64,000 nt of DNA from JAJTFW01 sp903922455 (GTDB lineage Bacteria > Bacteroidota > Bacteroidia > AKYH767-A > OLB10): positions 62,001 through 126,000 of the forward strand of contig CALQEU020000005.1 in NCBI GenBank assembly GCA_943329665.2, given 5' to 3'. A program made the position numbers and the translations under genes. Positions 1 through 9,017 of this stretch are shown here, piece after piece. The first letter of the stretch is position 1. The number at the start of each line of letters is the position of its first letter. Under the pieces are notes generated by a model. The model was not told the DNA's origin and searched no databases. It saw nothing but the letters and a program-made list of their open reading frames with translations.

Positions 1-659
1 TAGAAGCCGGAGCTGTAGCGGGAGTACAACGGATCAAAAATCCCATCTTACTTGCCAAAGAAATCATGGAGAACTCAGACCATGTATTGCTATCGGGAAC
101 AGGCGCTGAAGAATTTGCAAGACAACAAAAACTAATTTTTGAAACGGAAGAATATTTTTTCGACGCATACCGCTTTCAGCAATTAAGAGAAGCCATTCAT
201 GAGGGAAAAATTATTTTAGATCATACTTCTCCTACTGAAAATAAAAAGTTTGGAACGGTAGGCGCAGTTGCCAAAGATGTACATGGAAATTTAGCAGCAG
301 GAACATCCACGGGTGGAATGACCAACAAAAAATTTAATCGCATTGGTGATTCTCCCATCATTGGCAGCGGAACATATGCGAACAATACAACGTGTGCTAT
401 ATCTTGCACAGGGCATGGCGAATATTTTATTCGTGCCGTTGTTGCTTATGATATTTCCTGTTTGATGGAATACAAAGGATTGAGTTTACAAGAAGCTTGC
501 GATGTAGTTGTCATGGATAAACTTGTTAAATTAGGAGGTGAAGGTGGACTCATTGCCGTCGATGCCAAAGGATCTATTTGTTTACCTTTTAACTCGGAAG
601 GAATGTACAGAGCATGGATAGAAAACGGTACCGAAAAGAAAATTGCTATCTATAAATAA
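1..659 (+). CDS. Isoaspartyl peptidase / L-asparaginase (plant type), 5' truncated by window edge
   Basis: This is the C-terminal part of an N-terminal-nucleophile hydrolase that cleaves isoaspartyl dipeptides and asparagine. The reading frame is open from base 3, before the first ATG at 66, and the extra residues (GAVAGVQRIKNPILLAKEIM) match the family, so the true start lies outside the window. The self-cleavage site is visible at the Thr of the GTVGAVA motif (codon at 255-257); this Thr becomes the nucleophile of the beta subunit. The following GTSTGGMTNKK and GSGTYANN segments are the substrate-pocket signature. The gene converges on the DUF5723-like gene with only 9 bases between, leaving little room for a separate terminator. 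Confidence 0.9.
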   Translation, partial: EAGAVAGVQRIKNPILLAKEIMENSDHVLLSGTGAEEFARQQKLIFETEEYFFDAYRFQQLREAIHEGKIILDHTSPTENKKFGTVGAVAKDVHGNLAAGTSTGGMTNKKFNRIGDSPIIGSGTYANNTTCAISCTGHGEYFIRAVVAYDISCLMEYKGLSLQEACDVVVMDKLVKLGGEGGLIAVDAKGSICLPFNSEGMYRAWIENGTEKKIAIYK

Positions 660-668
660 TTTTATTTG

Positions 669-2129
669 CTAATTCTTTTTGAAACAATTTTCAATTTGAG
701 GTTTACGTCCTCGTTTTCTATTGTTACCATCACAACTCTTAAAATTGCGCCATGCGATTCCGAAATACAAATCGGCTCCATAAGAATCCGTGAGACCGAA
801 TAATGGACTTATCATATCGGTTCCAATGGTAAAAATGCCAAATCGAAAACTTAATCCTATACGAGGGCGAAACAATTCATAAGACGAAATAGGCAATGCA
901 ATTTCGATTCTACGCGATTCGAAACGCGGCGTAATTGCAATTTGATTTGCTCTGCGAATTGAATTTTTTCCGAGCGGCACACGTTGAATCACACTTAAAT
1001 TCACAAAATAATTTTCGGTGAATGCAACATCAAATTGAATAGCAGCTGCAGTAGGTAAATACATTGTCATACTTCGTTGATCGCGCGACCGACGATAATT
1101 TCCATAAAACTGATCGCTTAGAATAGAATCCGTTTGTACCAATCCACCAAAAGAAGTGGTATCAATTCCATACCAATCGGTGTTAAGATGATTAAAGGCG
1201 TAAGTACGTGTTCCGCTTGTATATTTCAAATAACCAACATCAACCAATGAAACACCTAAACGATAATCATAAGGCTTTTCACCTTTACTTCGTTTACAAG
1301 GATTATAAAAATCATCATTTCTATTTTTATACACTTGCACACCTGCTGTAAATGAATATCCATAGCCGCGTTTCGCCAAAGGGTTATCTCCCCCTCCTGT
1401 TCCATTCTCTGGCAAGGCGTGTCCATATTCAGCAACGATATCATTCACGACAAGTAAAGAATCGGCTGGAACAATATAATCGGCGTAATCCAAATTCAAA
1501 TACAATGCATTTAATCCGTACAATGAGTTTACGGTAATGCCACCCGTTACATAATACTCTTGATCATCTTTCAATACATGTCCAAAAGTGATTCCTAACT
1601 CATGCCAATTCAAAACGGCCATCTTTGCATTGCGCGCTTCATAATTAATATTTTGCTGCGGATCGTAATCAAAACCTTCTTTTAAATATTTAGCTAAATG
1701 ATAGGGAACCTTAGAAGCACTTAGTTCTGCCCGAGTGGAAAGGTGAAATCCTGCCGACCATTTTTTATCTGACCAAATAAAAGCGGGATACTTCACAAAC
1801 GCGGAACCATATCCAAACTTGTTCGGCTTTTTAGTATAATGATCGGTAAGTTTTCCATCATCAATCGTTTCCCCTTTAAAGCTTTTTGTAATCAGTTTAC
1901 TTTGGCTTTTCAAATACATGTAATTATTTACGATCGATACATCCATCGATAAAAAATGAATCTCCCATCGATAAGGAACACCAACAATGGAAGCGGGATT
2001 TAAATCAAGGCCATATTGCCCAGCGTAATTACTGTGCGAAGGACCCCACATTTCTTGTGCATCGACTTTCGAAATCGACGCGCAAGTAATGACAAGAAAA
2101 AAGATCCATCGATTCATTCTTACATACAT
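669..2129 (-). CDS. DUF5723-like outer-membrane beta-barrel protein
   Basis: A 486-residue exported protein of unknown function. A signal peptide is clear (MNRWIFFLVITCASISKVDAQ), starting either at the ATG at 2129 or four codons later at 2117. The mature N-terminus carries the NPASIVGVPYRWEIHFLSMD pattern that I associate with the Bacteroidota DUF5723 family. The rest alternates aromatic and polar residues as in a membrane beta-barrel (repeated YYVTGGITVN-like, FGYGSAF-like and FRFGIFTIGTDM-like strands). The tail is Cys- and Lys-rich (SCDGNNRKRGRKPQIENC). It stands alone. Location in the outer membrane is inference from composition; the family name is recalled from pattern, not searched. 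Confidence 0.7.
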   Translation of the reverse strand: MYVRMNRWIFFLVITCASISKVDAQEMWGPSHSNYAGQYGLDLNPASIVGVPYRWEIHFLSMDVSIVNNYMYLKSQSKLITKSFKGETIDDGKLTDHYTKKPNKFGYGSAFVKYPAFIWSDKKWSAGFHLSTRAELSASKVPYHLAKYLKEGFDYDPQQNINYEARNAKMAVLNWHELGITFGHVLKDDQEYYVTGGITVNSLYGLNALYLNLDYADYIVPADSLLVVNDIVAEYGHALPENGTGGGDNPLAKRGYGYSFTAGVQVYKNRNDDFYNPCKRSKGEKPYDYRLGVSLVDVGYLKYTSGTRTYAFNHLNTDWYGIDTTSFGGLVQTDSILSDQFYGNYRRSRDQRSMTMYLPTAAAIQFDVAFTENYFVNLSVIQRVPLGKNSIRRANQIAITPRFESRRIEIALPISSYELFRPRIGLSFRFGIFTIGTDMISPLFGLTDSYGADLYFGIAWRNFKSCDGNNRKRGRKPQIENCFKKN

Positions 2130-2201
2130 TAACGTTATTCAACGCAGAAAAGCAGAATAAAGTTTCTAATTTCAGAGGAAAACCTCATCCCTACAAGCTA
2201 A

Positions 2202-3608
2202 TTATTCGAACATCTTACCTGGATTAAGCACTCCTTTAGGATCAAAGAGTGATTTAATTCCTTTCTGAAGGGCTAATGTATTGGCATCAAAAGGAATATC
2301 CATGTATGACTTTTGGACAAAACCAATACCGTGTTCACCCGAAATAGTTCCTTTAAGTTTTACACAAAGCTCAAATATTTCACGAATTCCCAAGGGGACT
2401 TTATTTTCCCAGTCGGAATCACTCATTATATCCTTGATAATATTCACGTGTAAATTACCATCGCCTGCATGACCGTAGCAAACAGATTTAAAACCATACT
2501 TCAATCCTATTTTCTTCACTCCTCTCAATAATTCAGGTAGCTCGGCACGAGGAACTACAGTATCTTCTTCCTTATAAATCGAATGCGATTTCACAGCTTC
2601 ACCGACGGCCCTTCGCATACGCCACAAATCATTTTTTTGTTGAGCAGTATCTGCAAACAACACTTCATCGCAATCAAATTCGTACATGATCTCAGTAATT
2701 TTTTCACAATCTTTAAAAAGCGCATCCAAATCGTGACCATCTACTTCAATTAACAAATGTGCTTTGTGTTCTTCTTTCACATCTAATTTCACATCCACAA
2801 ACTTCAATACAAAGTCGATGGCATCACGTTCCATGAATTCCATTGCCGAAGGAGTAAACCCAGCTCTGAATACAGCAGAAACTGCTTCACAGGCTTTTTC
2901 AGCAGAGAAAAATGGAACCAGCATTAATAAATTTTGCGTTGGCAATGGAATTAATCGAAAAACAATTTTTGTAATGATACCCAATGTGCCTTCACTACCT
3001 ACAATCAATTGCGTTAAATTATATCCGGTAGAATTCTTCAACACATTGGCTCCTGTCCAGATGATTTCTCCAGTAGGAAGCACCACTTCACAGTTTAAGA
3101 CATAATCCTTCGTCGTCCCGTACTTCACTGCTTTAGGACCGCCGGCATTTTCAGCCAAATTCCCTCCCAAAAAACAACTTCCTCTACTCGCAGGATCGGG
3201 CGGATAAAACAATCCTTTATCTTCTACAGCATCTCGAAAAACTTGATTGATCACACCAGGCTCCACAGTAGCTTGCAAATTACGCTCGTCGATTTCGATA
3301 ATTCGATTTAATCGTTCGGTTGAAAGTACAATTCCACCAAAAACAGGTAACGCTCCACCACTGAGGCCGGTGCCCGCACCTCGTGGAGTAACGGGTACAC
3401 CATCTCGGTTGGCGAGTTTCATGATTTTAGAAATCTCATTGGAAGAAGCGGGCTTTACCACCACAGCAGGAACGAAAAAATAATCCTCCGTTTCATCACT
3501 GCCATACAATTCTTTTTCTTCTTCCTTGAACAACACATGGCTTGCTCCACAAATTAGAATTAACTCATCGAGTTGAGTTTTGCTGAGCGTTGATTGATAC
3601 GTAAACAT
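2202..3608 (-). CDS. FAD-linked oxidase (GlcD / D-lactate dehydrogenase type)
   Basis: A flavoprotein that oxidises a 2-hydroxy acid such as glycolate or D-lactate. The 468 residues are full length for the GlcD family. The N-terminal FAD-binding (PCMH-type) domain shows VTPRGAGTGLSGGALP and the later GSCFLGGNLAENAGG loop. The C-terminal FAD-oxidase domain shows the metal and substrate-site motifs CYGHAGDGNLHVNI and GTISGEHGIG near residues 388-448. Because GlcD-like dehydrogenases of several substrates share these motifs, the exact substrate is not decided. The start codon is preceded by TAACTTTG with only four bases between, so transcription should begin at or next to the ATG. It is divergent from the esterase gene. 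Confidence 0.88.
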   Translation of the reverse strand: MFTYQSTLSKTQLDELILICGASHVLFKEEEKELYGSDETEDYFFVPAVVVKPASSNEISKIMKLANRDGVPVTPRGAGTGLSGGALPVFGGIVLSTERLNRIIEIDERNLQATVEPGVINQVFRDAVEDKGLFYPPDPASRGSCFLGGNLAENAGGPKAVKYGTTKDYVLNCEVVLPTGEIIWTGANVLKNSTGYNLTQLIVGSEGTLGIITKIVFRLIPLPTQNLLMLVPFFSAEKACEAVSAVFRAGFTPSAMEFMERDAIDFVLKFVDVKLDVKEEHKAHLLIEVDGHDLDALFKDCEKITEIMYEFDCDEVLFADTAQQKNDLWRMRRAVGEAVKSHSIYKEEDTVVPRAELPELLRGVKKIGLKYGFKSVCYGHAGDGNLHVNIIKDIMSDSDWENKVPLGIREIFELCVKLKGTISGEHGIGFVQKSYMDIPFDANTLALQKGIKSLFDPKGVLNPGKMFE

Positions 3609-3612
3609 GGTG

Positions 3613-3620
3613 CAAAGTTA
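3613..3620 (-). promoter_or_regulatory. -7 promoter box TAACTTTG of the FAD oxidase gene
   Basis: On the minus strand TAACTTTG is an exact match to the Bacteroidota consensus TAnnTTTG. It is followed by CACC and then the ATG at 3608. A start site about 4-6 bases after the box would fall on the start codon itself. No well-spaced -33 TTG is obvious. Confidence 0.55.
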
Positions 3621-3754
3621 CCAATCAAAGTATGTATCCCCTATTGAGCAAACAAAAAGTATTAAAAAAATATTCACAATTACCTCATTTCAGTATCCCC
3701 TTTTGTCAAGCCGTTGAACAACATTACCTATTTTTACAAATCATTAAAAAAGCT

Positions 3755-4465
3755 ATGCAAGAAGAACATATTAAATGGTTTTCACCCGTTTTAGGACAGG
3801 AAACTGATATGCTCGTTTTTGGCACAGGCGGTAAACCCATCATCATTTTCCCTACTTCGATGGGTACTTACCATCAAAACAAAGATTTTCATTTGATTGA
3901 TAGTGTTGCTTGGTTCGTGAATAATGGATTAGTAAAAATTTATTGTCCTGACAGCGTAGATGAGCATTCCTTTTATCAAGAAATGATTCACCCTGGAGAG
4001 CGTATTCGTCGACATACGGTTTACGATAAATTTATTTTGGAGGAAGTAGTGAGTCGTGCTTGCCATGAAACGGGACACTCACAAGTGACGGTTGCAGGTT
4101 GCAGTTTTGGTGGTTACCAAGCTATCAATTTTGCTTTTCGTCACCCTCAAATCGTTTCAAATGTTTACAGTATGGGTGGTGCATTCGATATCACTAATCA
4201 TATGGATGGGTACTATGATGAAAATGTGTATTACCATAATCCTGTCGATTTTTTAGGAGGATTAAACGATGAACATTTGTGGAAGATGGGTATCGTTATC
4301 GGTGTGGGCGAAGAAGATTTTTGTCTTCCTCAAAATAAACGATTAGCCGAAATAATGTCGAACAAAGGCATGCCTTATTGGCTCGATATCCGACCTGGAA
4401 TGCCCCATGATTGGCCTGCCTGGAGAGAAATGCTTCCCACTTATCTCGGAAGAATGCAATATTAA
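3755..4465 (+). CDS. Alpha/beta-hydrolase esterase, first gene of the amidoligase cluster
   Basis: A 236-residue alpha/beta-hydrolase of the putative-esterase type. The nucleophile elbow is GCSFGGY (Ser about residue 117) and the likely catalytic His is in PGMPHDWPAW near the C-terminus; an acid in VGEEDFCLP may complete the triad. The frame stays open to an ATG at 3632, but the region 3632-3754 encodes no family-like sequence, and homologues I recall begin at the EEHIKWFSP segment, so I place the start at 3755. A weak promoter (TTG at 3703, TATTTTTA at 3729) would fit that start. It heads a run of four same-strand genes; in that setting it may release, transfer or hydrolyse the product of the ligases. 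The substrate is unknown. Confidence 0.75.
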   Translation: MQEEHIKWFSPVLGQETDMLVFGTGGKPIIIFPTSMGTYHQNKDFHLIDSVAWFVNNGLVKIYCPDSVDEHSFYQEMIHPGERIRRHTVYDKFILEEVVSRACHETGHSQVTVAGCSFGGYQAINFAFRHPQIVSNVYSMGGAFDITNHMDGYYDENVYYHNPVDFLGGLNDEHLWKMGIVIGVGEEDFCLPQNKRLAEIMSNKGMPYWLDIRPGMPHDWPAWREMLPTYLGRMQY

Positions 4466-4593
4466 ATGCGCATTTATTGATTCTAAAGAGTAAAGGAAAT
4501 TTACTCTTTTTCAATGGAAGAATTGTTGAGAAAAAAGGAAAAAGGAATCCTGATTTTTTATACCTTCGAACATCAATGTAAAGCAAAATCAGT

Positions 4594-5595
4594 ATGAAAC
4601 GGATAGGAATAATGCATGGCAAAGAACGCAGCTTCCCCGATGCGCTTGTAGAAAGAATCAACTCAAAAAACATCAAAGGAATTCATGCAGAAATTCTAAA
4701 GATGGACAAATGTATACAAGGTGAAACTTCTGACTACCATGTAATTATGGATAGAATTTCACAAGATGTGCCTTTTTACAGAGCCTTTTTGAAGAACGCT
4801 GCTTTAAATGGAACGGCGGTTCTCAATAATCCGTTTTGGTGGAGTGCTGATGAAAAATTCTTTAATAATTGTCTCGCTACACGCTTAGGGATTCCGGTTC
4901 CTAAGACTTGCTTATTGCCTTCCAACGAATGGCCAACCGACACCAGCGAAGATTCATTCCGCAATCTCTCCATGCCGATGGATTGGCAAGGTATGTTTGC
5001 ATACACAGGATTTCCGGTGTACATGAAGCCACATTCTGGCGGTGGATGGAAGAATGTTTATCAATTGGATACATCTGATGGATTTTTTCAATCGCATCAA
5101 ACAACCGGACAACTTGTAATGTTGCTTCAAGAAGAAATTAAGTTCGATTCATATTATAGAATATATTGCATAGGACAAGATAATATTCGCATCATGGAGT
5201 ATGAACCACGTAATCCGCATCACTTGCGTTATGTGCAAAATAAATTCAATGCGGATAAAAAAATGTTAGATACCCTTCGTGATTATACTTTCCGATTGAA
5301 TGAGGCCTTAGGGTATGATTTCAATACGGTTGAATTTGCCGTTCGTGATGGAATTCCATATGCCATTGATTTTTGTAATCCTGCTCCAGACGCAGATATA
5401 AACAGCGTGGGACAAGAAAATTTCGATTGGGTAATTGAAGCGGCGGCCATGATGTGTATCAACCGCGCAAAAGCTCATAAAGAAAATGCTGATAACTTAA
5501 CATGGGGCACGTATATGAAGACTGCTACTATGGGAAAAGCTATCGGTAACGCAGTACCGTCGTTTAAGCATGTCGGTGAAATATCTGAAAAATAA
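4594..5595 (+). CDS. ATP-grasp ligase (glutathione-synthetase / RimK-like fold)
   Basis: A 333-residue single-domain ATP-grasp enzyme; such enzymes activate a carboxylate as an acyl phosphate and join it to an amine or thiol. Visible elements in order are a pre-ATP-grasp domain (about 1-85), the ATP-binding lysine in VYMKPHSGGGW (Lys145) with its glycine loop, the adenine-hinge QEE (179-181), and the Mg-binding set Glu247, Asp259 and Asn262 in NTVEFAVRDGIPYAIDFCNP. All key residues are present, so it should be active. It lies 128 bases after the esterase and 103 before the GCS2 ligase on the same strand. The acceptor and donor are unknown. It is not a clear match to RimK, D-Ala-D-Ala ligase or glutathione synthetase. 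Confidence 0.82.
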   Translation: MKRIGIMHGKERSFPDALVERINSKNIKGIHAEILKMDKCIQGETSDYHVIMDRISQDVPFYRAFLKNAALNGTAVLNNPFWWSADEKFFNNCLATRLGIPVPKTCLLPSNEWPTDTSEDSFRNLSMPMDWQGMFAYTGFPVYMKPHSGGGWKNVYQLDTSDGFFQSHQTTGQLVMLLQEEIKFDSYYRIYCIGQDNIRIMEYEPRNPHHLRYVQNKFNADKKMLDTLRDYTFRLNEALGYDFNTVEFAVRDGIPYAIDFCNPAPDADINSVGQENFDWVIEAAAMMCINRAKAHKENADNLTWGTYMKTATMGKAIGNAVPSFKHVGEISEK

Positions 5596-5698
5596 ATTAA
5601 ATTAGATATCTCCCATCCGTCAATTTGTAATTAAGGTTGACGGAGAAACTTTTAAAATCATACAACTTCTCACCCATTAAAAACAATCCAAATAAATA

Positions 5699-6796
5699 AT
5701 GACCATGTTTACCTTAGGGATTGAAGAGGAATTTCAAATTATTGACCCCAAAACTCGCGAATTGCGCAGTCATATGCACCAAATTGTAGAGGGAGGGAAA
5801 ACGACACTGAAGGAGCAAGTAAAAGCAGAAATGCACCAAAGTGTGGTGGAAGTAGGAACCAATATCTGCAAAGACATTGATGAAGCTCGTCGAGAAGTTA
5901 CCTACTTACGAAAAATGATTGGTGAAATTGCAGCGAAGCAAGGACTTGTTTTTGGTGCTGCTGGAACACATCCATTTTCACGCTGGCAAGATCAAGAGAT
6001 CACGGACCATCCACGTTATCATGAAATCGTTGATAAATTACAAGATACTGCTAGAGGAAATTTGATTTTTGGTTTGCATGTACATGTAGGAATTCCGAAT
6101 CGTGAAATTGGTTTGCAATTGATGAACCAAGCTCGCTATTTCTTACCACATATTTTTGCACTATCTGCTAATTCTCCTTTTTGGCTAGGGAGAAATACTG
6201 GATTCAAATCCTATCGCACAAAAGTTTTTGATAAATTTCCACGAACCGGTATTCCTGATTATTTTGAAAGTGTTGCGGAGTATGATAGCTATATTAACTT
6301 ACTCATCAAAACAAATTGCATCGACAATGGCAAGAAAATTTGGTGGGACTTACGATTACATCCATTCTTTGAGACGATTGAATTTCGCATTTGCGATGTA
6401 CCCATGCGCATCGATGAAACCATTGCGTTAGCGGCTTTAATACAAGCAGTAGTAGCGAAAATTTATAAGCTGATGAAAGAAAATCTGTCGTTTAGAAATT
6501 ACAAACGTGCTTTAATCAATGAAAATAAATGGAGAGCCGCTCGCTATGGAATTGAAGGTAGTTTGATTGATTTTGGAAAACAAGAAGAAGTGTCTACTAA
6601 AGATCTCATCTATGAATTGTTAGAATTTGTGGATGATGTTGTGGATGAGCTCGGGTCACGACATGAAATCAAGTACATTGAAAAAATACTTGAGAATGGA
6701 ACCGGAGCAGATAGACAATTAAAAATTTATGAATCAACCGGCGACTTAAAGAATGTAGTTGATTATATCGTGAGTGAAACCAATCATGGATTGTAA
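5699..6796 (+). CDS. Carboxylate-amine ligase of the GCS2 (YbdK) family
   Basis: A glutamate-cysteine-ligase-like enzyme of 365 residues, full length for the YbdK/GCS2 group. The metal- and ATP-binding start LGIEEEFQIIDP is at residues 6-16, the central GNLIFGLHVHVGIP at 120-133, and the C-terminal active-site strand WWDLRLHPFFETIEFRICD follows. YbdK enzymes have weak glutamate-cysteine ligase activity in Escherichia coli, but the natural substrates of most members are not established. Here it sits between an ATP-grasp ligase and a glutamine amidotransferase, so it probably makes one of two successive amide bonds in a small molecule. An ATG two codons downstream (5705) is a possible alternative start. 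Confidence 0.88.
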   Translation: MTMFTLGIEEEFQIIDPKTRELRSHMHQIVEGGKTTLKEQVKAEMHQSVVEVGTNICKDIDEARREVTYLRKMIGEIAAKQGLVFGAAGTHPFSRWQDQEITDHPRYHEIVDKLQDTARGNLIFGLHVHVGIPNREIGLQLMNQARYFLPHIFALSANSPFWLGRNTGFKSYRTKVFDKFPRTGIPDYFESVAEYDSYINLLIKTNCIDNGKKIWWDLRLHPFFETIEFRICDVPMRIDETIALAALIQAVVAKIYKLMKENLSFRNYKRALINENKWRAARYGIEGSLIDFGKQEEVSTKDLIYELLEFVDDVVDELGSRHEIKYIEKILENGTGADRQLKIYESTGDLKNVVDYIVSETNHGL

Positions 6797-6881
6797 CTTA
6801 TAAGAAGAATTGCATTTTCTAAAAACTAAATTAATCTAAGAAAATAGAAAAACTGCAGCGTAAGTTCCATGCAGTTGCGAG

Positions 6882-7727
6882 ATGGAAAACCAAACAATTA
6901 ATGTAGCAATCCTCGACCTTTATAACAACGAGCCGAATGAAGGAATGAGGGGAATTCAGTCGATACTGAACCAACATTTAGTCACCTATCCTTTTAAACT
7001 AAGATGGAAAATTTTTGATGTTCGTTTTAAAGATGAAATTCCGGATGACAGTTTTGATATTTACATCAGCACAGGCGGGCCTGGGAGTCCACTCGAAGAT
7101 GTAGGTGCACAATGGGAAAAAGATTATTTCCATTTAATCGATACACTTTGGAATCACAATAAATCATCGGCAAAGAATAAAAAATTCGTTTTCTTTATTT
7201 GCCATTCGTTTCAATTAATGTCTCGCCATTTGGATGTAGCCGACGTGATAAAACGCCATTCTACAGCCTTTGGAATTTTTCCTATCCATAAATCAAAAGC
7301 TGGAAAAGACGAAATTTGTTTTCAAGATTTACCCGATCCCTTTCATGCTGTTGATAGCCGAGATTGGCAAGTAGTGCAACCTGACACCAAACGACTCAAA
7401 AAAATAGGTGCTGAAATTTTAGCCATCGAAAAAGATCGTCCGCATGTTGATTTTGAACGCGCGGTGATGGGAATTCGATTTAGTCCAGAGATGATCGGTA
7501 CACAGTTTCATCCTGAAGCAGATCCAGTGGGGATGTTGCATTATTTATTGCGTTCAGACAAAAAAGAAATTGTGGTGAAACATCATGGACAAGATAAATA
7601 CAATGAGATGTTATTGCATTTGAATGATCCTGATAAAATTAACTTGACACAAAGTTGCATTATTCCCAATTTTTTAAATGATTCTATTGGTAAAATCATT
7701 GAGAATAGTTTGGTAGAGAAAAATTAA
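6882..7727 (+). CDS. Class I glutamine amidotransferase (GMP-synthase-like)
   Basis: A 281-residue triad amidotransferase that should release ammonia from glutamine. The catalytic Cys is in FFICHSFQLM (Cys107), and the His/Glu pair is in GTQFHPEADP (His210, Glu212). The usual glycine after the Cys motif is altered (CHSFQ instead of CLGHQ), as in several stand-alone amidotransferases. There is no attached synthetase domain, so the ammonia must be passed to a partner, most simply the neighbouring ATP-grasp or GCS2 ligase. A helical tail of about 55 residues after the barrel is extra. The gene follows the GCS2 gene by 85 bases and ends the cluster; a repeat-rich spacer comes next. Confidence 0.83.
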   Translation: MENQTINVAILDLYNNEPNEGMRGIQSILNQHLVTYPFKLRWKIFDVRFKDEIPDDSFDIYISTGGPGSPLEDVGAQWEKDYFHLIDTLWNHNKSSAKNKKFVFFICHSFQLMSRHLDVADVIKRHSTAFGIFPIHKSKAGKDEICFQDLPDPFHAVDSRDWQVVQPDTKRLKKIGAEILAIEKDRPHVDFERAVMGIRFSPEMIGTQFHPEADPVGMLHYLLRSDKKEIVVKHHGQDKYNEMLLHLNDPDKINLTQSCIIPNFLNDSIGKIIENSLVEKN

Positions 7728-7993
7728 TTTTATTTACTGCAAAAGCAAGTCCTCGCGATCTTATTCTTATTAAAAATAAACATTGTTTTCTCTCTATTTC
7801 GATAGCAATCGAGAAGTTGAGATTTCTATAATTAATTCCAAATTTAATTATAAATAAATTTCCTCTTCTTTGCGTCTTTGCGCCTTTGCGAGCAATTTTA
7901 TGAACTTTATTTTTGCAATAATAATTATCAAAGTAAAAAAATAAGTGTTGAATGCTAATTCTACAATCAAAAGTGACTCAAAGTTTTCACTCA

Positions 7994-8249
7994 GCTAAAT
8001 TTTCTCGTTAAGGAGGAATCGCTAGGCCATTGGTTGCTTTTTCTCTTCGCTAAATTTTCTCGCAAAGGCGCGGAGACGCAAAGGCTGCGCTACGTCAAAT
8101 TTTCTCGCACCCTCGACAAGCTCAGTGGGATACTGGAATTCTCTTCGCTAAATTTTCTCGTAAAAACGCTAGGTCGCTAAGGCTGCGCTATGCTAAATTT
8201 TCTCGCAAAGACGCAAAGCCGCAAAGATTCTTGTGCGTAAAATTTCTCG
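7994..8249 (+). repeat. Interspersed direct repeats around GCTAAATTTTCTCG
   Basis: The 648-base spacer between the amidotransferase and RNase H genes contains no convincing gene. In it the 14-mer GCTAAATTTTCTCG, or a near copy, occurs at 7994, 8049, 8094, 8147, 8192 and 8235, all in one orientation and 43-55 bases apart. Between the copies lie recurring blocks such as GCAAAGGCTGCGCTACG and CTCGACAAGCTCAG. A related patch is present at 14580-14700. The spacing is too short and the intervening sequence too similar for a CRISPR array. Repeats of this style (GCAAAGACGC-type) are common between genes in Bacteroidota; their function is not known to me. The first part of the spacer (7728-7990) holds nothing recognisable. 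Confidence 0.7.
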
Positions 8250-8363
8250 CTAATAACGCAAAGGCTGCGCTACGACGCATATTCTAGAGATGATTTCTAA
8301 GCAAAATTACATCTTTGTTCGATTCATTTATGAACAGTTCGATTGAAAGATTTCTTTTTAGAT

Positions 8364-8371
8364 TAAATTTG
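8364..8371 (+). promoter_or_regulatory. -7 promoter box TAAATTTG of the RNase H gene
   Basis: TAAATTTG matches TAnnTTTG exactly and is followed by CACC and the ATG at 8376. The arrangement (box, CACC, ATG) is the same as that in front of the FAD oxidase gene at 3608. Confidence 0.55.
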
Positions 8372-8375
8372 CACC

Positions 8376-9017
8376 ATGGCGGGGAAGAAATTTTATACGG
8401 TATGGGAAGGACGTCGTCCAGGTGTTTATGCATCGTGGGATGAGTGCAAGAAAAATATAGATGGATGGCCCAATGCGAAATACAAATCGTATCCAAACAA
8501 ACAAGAAGCGGAATTAGCATACTCACAAAATCCAGCGAAACATATTTATAAAAAAGCAAGCGCATCCTTCTCTCCTACTTCAAGCACATCAAAAGGTAAT
8601 GTGGGAAGTCCGAACAAGGATAGTATTTGTGTAGATGCAGCGTGCAGTGGTAATCCAGGATTATTAGAATACCGTGGTGTTGATTTTCAGTCGAGGGATG
8701 AAATTTTCCACCGTGGACCTTACCCGCAAGGAACCAACAACATTGGAGAATTTTTAGCCATCGTACATGGACTCGCCGTCTTAAAACAACAAGAGCTTCA
8801 CACCAAAATTGTGTATACCGATTCCAAAACGGCCATGGCGTGGATCAAGAAAAAAAAATGCGGCACCAAATTGGAAATGAATAACAAGAATGGTGAACTC
8901 TTTGATTTGATTTACAGAGCCGAAAAATGGTTAGAAAACAACGACTACAAAAACCCAATTTTAAAATGGGAAACGGAAGTTTGGGGGGAGATACCGGCGG
9001 ACTTTGGACGTAAATAA
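8376..9017 (+). CDS. Ribonuclease H with N-terminal viroplasmin domain
   Basis: A 213-residue type 1 RNase H that cuts the RNA strand of RNA:DNA hybrids. Residues 1-52 form a viroplasmin / hybrid-binding domain (FYTVWEGRRPGVYASWDEC ... KYKSYPNKQEAELAY). A Ser/Thr-rich linker (62-80) leads to the RNase H domain with catalytic acids Asp87 (CVDAACSGNPG), Glu125 (NNIGEF), Asp149 (VYTDSKTAMAWI) and the final Asp209 (PADFGRK). All four acids are present. This two-domain form is common in Bacteroidota and eukaryotes and differs from E. coli RnhA. It is a single gene between two repeat-rich spacers. Confidence 0.9.
   Translation: MAGKKFYTVWEGRRPGVYASWDECKKNIDGWPNAKYKSYPNKQEAELAYSQNPAKHIYKKASASFSPTSSTSKGNVGSPNKDSICVDAACSGNPGLLEYRGVDFQSRDEIFHRGPYPQGTNNIGEFLAIVHGLAVLKQQELHTKIVYTDSKTAMAWIKKKKCGTKLEMNNKNGELFDLIYRAEKWLENNDYKNPILKWETEVWGEIPADFGRK

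Noticed and set aside
3632..3754. N-terminal extension of the esterase to the ATG at 3632
   Set aside because: The extra 41 residues show no domain or signal peptide and fall where a promoter is expected. It remains a formal alternative.
8284..8565. Minus-strand frame of 93 codons over the RNase H start
   Set aside because: It is antisense to the well-supported viroplasmin domain and has no coding features.
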